From: Halobacillus_B sp963739045
GTDB lineage: Bacteria > Bacillota > Bacilli > Bacillales > Halobacillaceae
DNA: 64,000 nucleotides
Direction of reading: 5' to 3'
NCBI GenBank assembly: GCA_963739045.1
Contig: CAVTYY010000005.1
Coordinates: 434,001-498,000, forward strand
The position numbers were made by a program, and so were the translations under genes. The notes below the pieces were generated by a model. It searched no databases. It had not been told where the DNA came from and was given only the letters and a program-made list of their open reading frames with translations. The first letter of the stretch is position 1. Every line of letters begins with the position of its first letter. This document shows positions 59,804 to 64,000 of the stretch, one piece after another.

Positions 59804-61576
59804 ATGGGGAGTATTAAACGCTATTTGCAATTTGTAAAACCGTATAAAGGAAAAATTATTATTACTGTGCTTGTAGGAATCGTAAAATTTTCTATTCCAT
59901 TATTAATGCCATTAATTATCCGTTATGTAATTGACCATATAATTAATGCTGATTCCCTCGCCCAGTCAGAGAAATTTAACCATTTACTCATGCTCATGGG
60001 CGCTGCGTTTTTCGTATTTATGATTTTGCGGCCTCCAGTTGAATATATTCGTCAATATTTAGCCCAGTGGATCGGCAGTCACATCCTGTATGATGTCAGA
60101 GATAAGTTGTTTGATCACATTCAGCGCTTGAGTTTAAGGTTCTATTCCCAGACGAAAACGGGAGAGATTATTTCCCGGGTGATTCATGACGTCGAGCAAA
60201 CGAAGACCTTTGTAATCACTGGTCTAATGAATATATGGCTCGACATGTTTACGATTGTGATTGCCATTATTATTATGCTGACGATGGATCCTTGGCTCAC
60301 ACTTGTTTCAGTGCTGCTATTCCCGTTTTACGGGTTTGCCATCAAGTATTTCTATGCAAAGCTCCGCAGGCTGACAAGAGACCGTTCCCAGGCGCTAGCG
60401 CAAGTGCAGGGCCACCTTCATGAACGTGTGCAAGGGGTGCCGGTTATCCGCAGTTTTGCGCTTGAAGATTATGAGCAGAACCAATTTGATGTACAGAATA
60501 AGAATTTCCTAAATAAAGCAATTAAGCATACGAACTGGAATGCGTATACGTATTCTGTGACGAATACCATTACAGATTTAGCTCCGCTTCTTGTCGTAAC
60601 TTTTGCTGCCTATCAGGTGATTACTGGTGCACTGACAGTAGGTACGATGGTTGCTTTTGTCGGATACATGGATCGTGTATACAATCCGCTTCGCCGTTTA
60701 GTGAACTCTGCTACGGTGCTGACGCAGTCCATTGCTTCCATGGACCGGGTTTTTGAGTTTTTGGATGAGGATTATGATATTAAAGATAAACCTGGTGCCA
60801 AAAAGCTTGAAAAGGTTCACGGTGACGTAACGATTGATAATGTGTCCTTTAAATATGATGATGATGAACCGATGGTGTTAAATAATGTTAGTCTCGAGGT
60901 TAAGAAAGGGGAAACGATCGCTTTTGTAGGAATGAGCGGAGGAGGAAAATCAACGCTGATCAGTTTAATTCCGCGTTTTTACGATGTGAACAGCGGTCGG
61001 ATCCTTATCGATGGGACAGATATTCGAGATGTAGAAGCACGTACACTCCGTGATAAAATTGGCATGGTGCTCCAAGATAATATTTTATTTAGTGAATCGA
61101 TTGCTATGAATATTAAGATGGGGGATCCTGAAGCTACGGACGAAGAGATGATTGAGGCTGCCAAGGCGGCTAACGCGCATGATTTTATTATGAGTCTTCC
61201 TAATGGGTATGAAACCTTAGTAGGTGAACGCGGTGTTAAACTCTCTGGAGGTCAGAAGCAGCGGGTGGCCATCGCCAGGGTATTCCTTAAGAACCCGCCT
61301 GTGCTTGTGTTAGATGAAGCGACGTCTGCACTTGATTTGGAAAGTGAAAGCCTTATTCAAGGAGCTCTTGAGCGGCTTGCCTCGGACCGGACTACTTTTA
61401 TTGTAGCTCACCGATTAGCAACGATCACCCATGCTGATCGAATTGTGCTAATTGAAAATGGTGAAATTATGGAAGCCGGATCTCATAGTGAACTAATGAA
61501 TAAACAGGGTGGCTACTATAATCTCTTTCAAGTTCAGCAATTGGATGACAGCAAAAAAGAATATTTAGGAACGTAA
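59804..61576 (+). CDS. ygaD: ABC transporter, fused permease-ATPase (YgaD)
   Basis: 590 residues from ATG 59804. Six membrane helices (about 15-300) then one ATPase: Walker A AFVGMSGGGKSTLISL (about 373-388), Q loop MVLQDN, signature KLSGGQKQRVAIARV (about 481-495), Walker B PVLVLDEATSA, H loop FIVAHRL. A homodimeric type IV exporter of the lipid/multidrug class. The substrate is unknown; position as in B. subtilis. Confidence 0.95.
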   Translation: MGSIKRYLQFVKPYKGKIIITVLVGIVKFSIPLLMPLIIRYVIDHIINADSLAQSEKFNHLLMLMGAAFFVFMILRPPVEYIRQYLAQWIGSHILYDVRDKLFDHIQRLSLRFYSQTKTGEIISRVIHDVEQTKTFVITGLMNIWLDMFTIVIAIIIMLTMDPWLTLVSVLLFPFYGFAIKYFYAKLRRLTRDRSQALAQVQGHLHERVQGVPVIRSFALEDYEQNQFDVQNKNFLNKAIKHTNWNAYTYSVTNTITDLAPLLVVTFAAYQVITGALTVGTMVAFVGYMDRVYNPLRRLVNSATVLTQSIASMDRVFEFLDEDYDIKDKPGAKKLEKVHGDVTIDNVSFKYDDDEPMVLNNVSLEVKKGETIAFVGMSGGGKSTLISLIPRFYDVNSGRILIDGTDIRDVEARTLRDKIGMVLQDNILFSESIAMNIKMGDPEATDEEMIEAAKAANAHDFIMSLPNGYETLVGERGVKLSGGQKQRVAIARVFLKNPPVLVLDEATSALDLESESLIQGALERLASDRTTFIVAHRLATITHADRIVLIENGEIMEAGSHSELMNKQGGYYNLFQVQQLDDSKKEYLGT

Positions 61577-61607
61577 AAAAAGGAGGCCGTTAATGGCCTC
61601 CTTTTTG
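61574..61607. terminator. Terminator between convergent genes
   Basis: AAAAAGGAGGCC and GGCCTCCTTTTT, loop GTTAAT, between ygaD and ygaE. Confidence 0.9.
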
Positions 61608-62675
61608 TTATCTATCAGAAGTTTTTATATAGTCCTCCTGGTGGTGCGTTTGGTAGCTTTTCAGAAGCCGTTTTAATTTCTCCAGCTGGTAATAATATTC
61701 CATTAATTGAGAAGCTAAAGGAAGGAAGGCGAATTTATCAGAATCGCCACTTTCTTCAAAGATGTTGGTTAATCGCTCAACGAGGAGCGGGATATCAGGT
61801 TCTTCAATCGTTCGAAGGGATTGTTTATGGGTTTGTTTAATTCGTCCCTTTAAACTAAGTACTAATTTCTCGTGAGCATTAATCAGTTTGTCCAGCTCCC
61901 CTACAAGGACGTCCTGGAATTCGTAAGGGATTTGCTCGATTTTGTATTCTAACCGGTAAAAGGCTTTTAATACATCGAATGATTTCTTTGTGGTGGTGAT
62001 TAAATGACGGAATAACACGAGCTTGCGGCCTTTAGCGAATCGTCTTCCTTTCCAATACGTTCGTTCTTCGGAATAAAGCAGAAAGGTGTGATCGATCCAG
62101 CGTATTTCGTCTTGAATACGCTGGATTTCATATTTAAGCGCAGGCTGGTCAGAAAGCTGACGGGTTGTAACTCGAAGCCACTGCAAAATATCTGTCGTGG
62201 CTAAATCGATCTTCTTGAATAGTCTTGTTTCATATCTTGGCGGTAAGAAAACTAAATTCACAATAAAAGCGGCAAGTATACCAAGCAGCATCGATGAAAA
62301 TCTGGAAGCAGCAAAGTGGATGAATGTTAAATCTGTCGAATCCATTAAAGCAATTACGGCTACAACTGCAAGAGAAATGGTGTTTTCATTCATTTTTAAA
62401 TTTGTTGTAAAACCTATAACGATAATAATCGCAAATGCGACGATAAAAGGATCATTACCCAGGGTAAAGACTGCCACAACCGCAATGAGGGCCCCGATGG
62501 TATTTCCTTGAATTTGTTCAATGATCGATTGATAAGAGCGGTAAATGGATGGCTGAATCGAAAAGACGGCAGCAATGGCTGCTAGTAATGGAGATACAAA
62601 GCCAAGCAGGCTGGATACATACAAAGCTACTGCTACGGCAAGCCCCGTCTTCATCATACGAGCGCCGAGTTTCAT
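61608..62675 (-). CDS. ygaE: Aromatic acid exporter family membrane protein (YgaE)
   Basis: 355 residues. Four to six N-terminal membrane helices (residues 1-145) with KLGARMMKTGLAVAVALY and FSIQPSIYRSYQSIIEQI and GNTIGALIAV typical of ArAE/FUSC-like proteins, followed by a long helical cytoplasmic half. B. subtilis YgaE homologue by position and motif. Probably an efflux component; substrate unknown. Confidence 0.9.
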   Translation of the reverse strand: MKLGARMMKTGLAVAVALYVSSLLGFVSPLLAAIAAVFSIQPSIYRSYQSIIEQIQGNTIGALIAVVAVFTLGNDPFIVAFAIIIVIGFTTNLKMNENTISLAVVAVIALMDSTDLTFIHFAASRFSSMLLGILAAFIVNLVFLPPRYETRLFKKIDLATTDILQWLRVTTRQLSDQPALKYEIQRIQDEIRWIDHTFLLYSEERTYWKGRRFAKGRKLVLFRHLITTTKKSFDVLKAFYRLEYKIEQIPYEFQDVLVGELDKLINAHEKLVLSLKGRIKQTHKQSLRTIEEPDIPLLVERLTNIFEESGDSDKFAFLPLASQLMEYYYQLEKLKRLLKSYQTHHQEDYIKTSDR

Positions 62676-62822
62676 AAGGTAACATCATCCTTCAAGTTTT
62701 GAATTAAGCATCAATGAACTCATTATATATAAAATTTATTTGAGATTCACTCTTTTTTTCTCGTTCCCTTCACCAAACTATTTTAATCACTGAAGGAAGG
62801 GTTATGCCAGGATAGGCAACGC
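62676..62822. other. Intergenic region right of ygaE
   Basis: Holds the ygaE promoter region and the downstream flank of the candidate small RNA. No gene seen. Confidence 0.4.
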
Positions 62823-62962
62823 AAAAAAATAAGCCATCGCAATTTAAAATGCGATCGCTCAAGCTTCCTCAGGAGGAAGGGGTTCCAGCTTTAGACCGAA
62901 ACCTATGAAAAGGGAAAGAAATGAAAACAGTAATCATAATTCGTTTGAATTTTCAGAATTAT
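62823..62962 (-). ncRNA. Candidate small RNA with CU-rich anti-Shine-Dalgarno segment
   Basis: Minus strand: promoter TTGCCA (62997-62992), 17 bases, TAAGAT (62974-62969), then about 140 nt ending in a terminator (AGCGATCGCA with TGCGATGGCT, then seven T, 62859-62823). The 5' part can fold (ATAATTC/GAATTAT), the middle has CTTCCTC/GAGGAAG and the stretch CCCCTTCCTCC, complementary to ribosome sites. A 22-codon frame (ATG near 62937) has no ribosome site, so a non-coding RNA is preferred. No known family is recognised. Confidence 0.5.
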
Positions 62963-62968
62963 ATTTTT

Positions 62969-62997
62969 ATCTTAGCATGAATTGGAAACGTTGGCAA
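62969..62997 (-). promoter_or_regulatory. Promoter of the candidate small RNA
   Basis: TTGCCA, 17-base spacer, TAAGAT on the minus strand. Confidence 0.55.
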
Positions 62998-62999
62998 CA

Positions 63000-63212
63000 C
63001 AAAGTTATAAAAACGAGACTTGGACCTAAGGACATGCCCATCTGAAGTTGAACAATCTAGGAAAGTTCCAGAAGTTTATCCTGAAGGACCCCTCTGCAAA
63101 CTAAGCTCCGATGCTTTATATTTTACACCTCCATTCTCTTATGTTCCTCAGTAGAGCCCATGTAATAAAAGGGGGAAGCTGTGAAATCGGCTGGAAATCT
63201 TGCATCAGGCAG
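63000..63212. other. Intergenic region without a gene
   Basis: I see nothing beyond the flanks of the small RNA promoter and the hemL terminator. Confidence 0.4.
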
Positions 63213-63267
63213 AAAAAAACCGAACGATGATGAAATAGTGTTAACATTTCATCATCGTTCGGATTTA
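63213..63267 (-). terminator. Terminator of the glutamate-semialdehyde aminotransferase gene
   Basis: A 19-base stem with one mismatch (arms 63218-63236 and 63246-63264) and T-run on the minus strand. Confidence 0.88.
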
Positions 63268-63314
63268 ATATTGGCTAAGACACTCTTATCCCAGCCTGTC
63301 TATATAGCATGCGA

Positions 63315-64000
63315 TTATTCGTTTGCCATGATTTGAAAGGATTCTTCTACTGCTTTCAGAGTTTGATGAATATCTTCCTCTGTATGAGCGGTAGTCAGGA
63401 ACCATGCTTCATATTTAGAAGGGGCGAGGTTAATACCTTTCTCGAGCATTAATTTAAAGAAGCGGGCAAATTGCTCGCCGTTGGTTTGCTCGGCTTGTTC
63501 ATAATTTTCGATTTTCTGGGTGGTGAAATAAACGGTTAAGGCTCCTTTTAGACGGTTGATGGTAATAGGAATACCATAGGTTTCAGCATGCTTGTGGATT
63601 CCGTTCTCCAACATTTCTCCAAGCTTGTCCATTTCTTCATAGATACCCTCTTGTTTAAGAACTTCTAAACAGGCGATGCCAGCTGACATGGAAGCTGGGT
63701 TTCCGGCCATTGTTCCTGCCTGGTAAGCTGGCCCGAGCGGAGCTACTTGTTCCATAATGTCAGCGCGACCTCCATATGCGCCGATGGGCAGACCGCCGCC
63801 GATAATTTTTCCCATAGCTGTCATGTCCGGTTCAATAGCAAGGAGCTGTTGAGCGCTTCCGTACGTGAAACGAAACGCGGTGATTACTTCATCATAAATA
63901 ACAAGTGCGCCTGCTTCATGAGTTAATGTGTTCACTTCTTCGAGGAAGCCTTCCTTCGGTTCCACGATTCCGAAATTACCTACAATTGGTTCAACCATCA
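63315..64000 (-). CDS. hemL: Glutamate-1-semialdehyde 2,1-aminomutase, C-terminal part (cut by window edge)
   Basis: About 228 residues in view; the N-terminus lies beyond base 64000. EPIVGNFGIVEP, DEVITAFR, PLP Lys in MGKIIGGGLPIGAYGG and QAGTMAGNPASMSAG are the family motifs. It makes 5-aminolevulinate for haem. Position after ygaE matches B. subtilis gsaB (second hemL), so this is likely that paralogue. Confidence 0.93.
   Translation of the reverse strand, partial: MVEPIVGNFGIVEPKEGFLEEVNTLTHEAGALVIYDEVITAFRFTYGSAQQLLAIEPDMTAMGKIIGGGLPIGAYGGRADIMEQVAPLGPAYQAGTMAGNPASMSAGIACLEVLKQEGIYEEMDKLGEMLENGIHKHAETYGIPITINRLKGALTVYFTTQKIENYEQAEQTNGEQFARFFKLMLEKGINLAPSKYEAWFLTTAHTEEDIHQTLKAVEESFQIMANE

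Noticed and set aside
62880..62937. 22-residue peptide within the candidate small RNA
   Set aside because: No ribosome site and no membrane-toxin pattern; a non-coding RNA explains the locus better.

Overview
This window reads as chromosome from a low-GC, endospore-forming Bacillaceae bacterium. The evidence is two small acid-soluble spore proteins (SspK, gamma-type SASP), B. subtilis-like gene order (yfhF-recX, yfhH-sspK-yfhJ-yfhP-mutY-yfhS, sspE-like-ntdP-ygaD-ygaE-hemL), a GlcT antiterminator with its RAT site, T-box and preQ1-I leaders, and strong AGGAGG ribosome sites throughout. A halophilic genus such as Halobacillus is plausible, but the sequence alone does not fix the genus.

Layout. 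0-3 kb: the 5' part of an alpha/beta hydrolase gene, a bPH-domain membrane protein, a PadR regulator with its HAAS-type membrane partner, a PLD-like protein and tRNA-Ala(GGC). 3.2-13 kb: an AT-rich accessory region with small membrane proteins, decayed genes (ABC ATPase remnant, two frameshifted Dpp/Opp-type permeases, a frameshifted flavin amine oxidase, a deleted copy of the neighbouring O-methyltransferase) and three related hairpin elements. 13-24 kb: amidase, aldehyde dehydrogenase, dicarboxylate/amino-acid symporter, FAD oxidoreductase, MtnX-like phosphatase, Fe-alcohol dehydrogenase, PAP2 and Pmp3. 24-26 kb: queC-queD-queE under a preQ1 riboswitch. 27.5-30.4 kb: argG-argH under a T-box. 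30.8-35.3 kb: DinB, YqgT and topoisomerase III. 35.7-38.9 kb: yrrT-luxS-mccA-mccB (reverse transsulfuration plus S-ribosylhomocysteine cleavage) with a CymR-like site; mccA is frameshifted. 39.5-45 kb: YteA, Lin0512, two GNAT proteins, an RsiV-like secreted protein, a DnaA-box cluster and an amidohydrolase. 45-57 kb: the yfh block, with glcT-ptsG-ptsH placed between recX and yfhH. 57-64 kb: a LysM-NlpC/P60 endopeptidase with WalR-like sites, SASP, ntdP, ygaD, ygaE and the hemL homologue cut by the window edge.

The least ordinary signal is the roughly 200-nt leader of the GNAT gene at 42844-43395. It carries a tRNA-like fold (D, anticodon-like and T arms), an antiterminator-like helix and a terminator whose 3' arm is the ribosome-binding site. 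The T-arm strand can pair alternatively with the antiterminator. I do not recognise it as a known riboswitch. A cluster of DnaA boxes lies directly downstream of the same gene.

Other points are two small membrane proteins that appear to start with ATT or ATC behind strong ribosome sites, several intergenic repeat families (one with a self-complementary core that differs between copies), and a promoter-terminator-bounded candidate small RNA at 62.8-63.0 kb.
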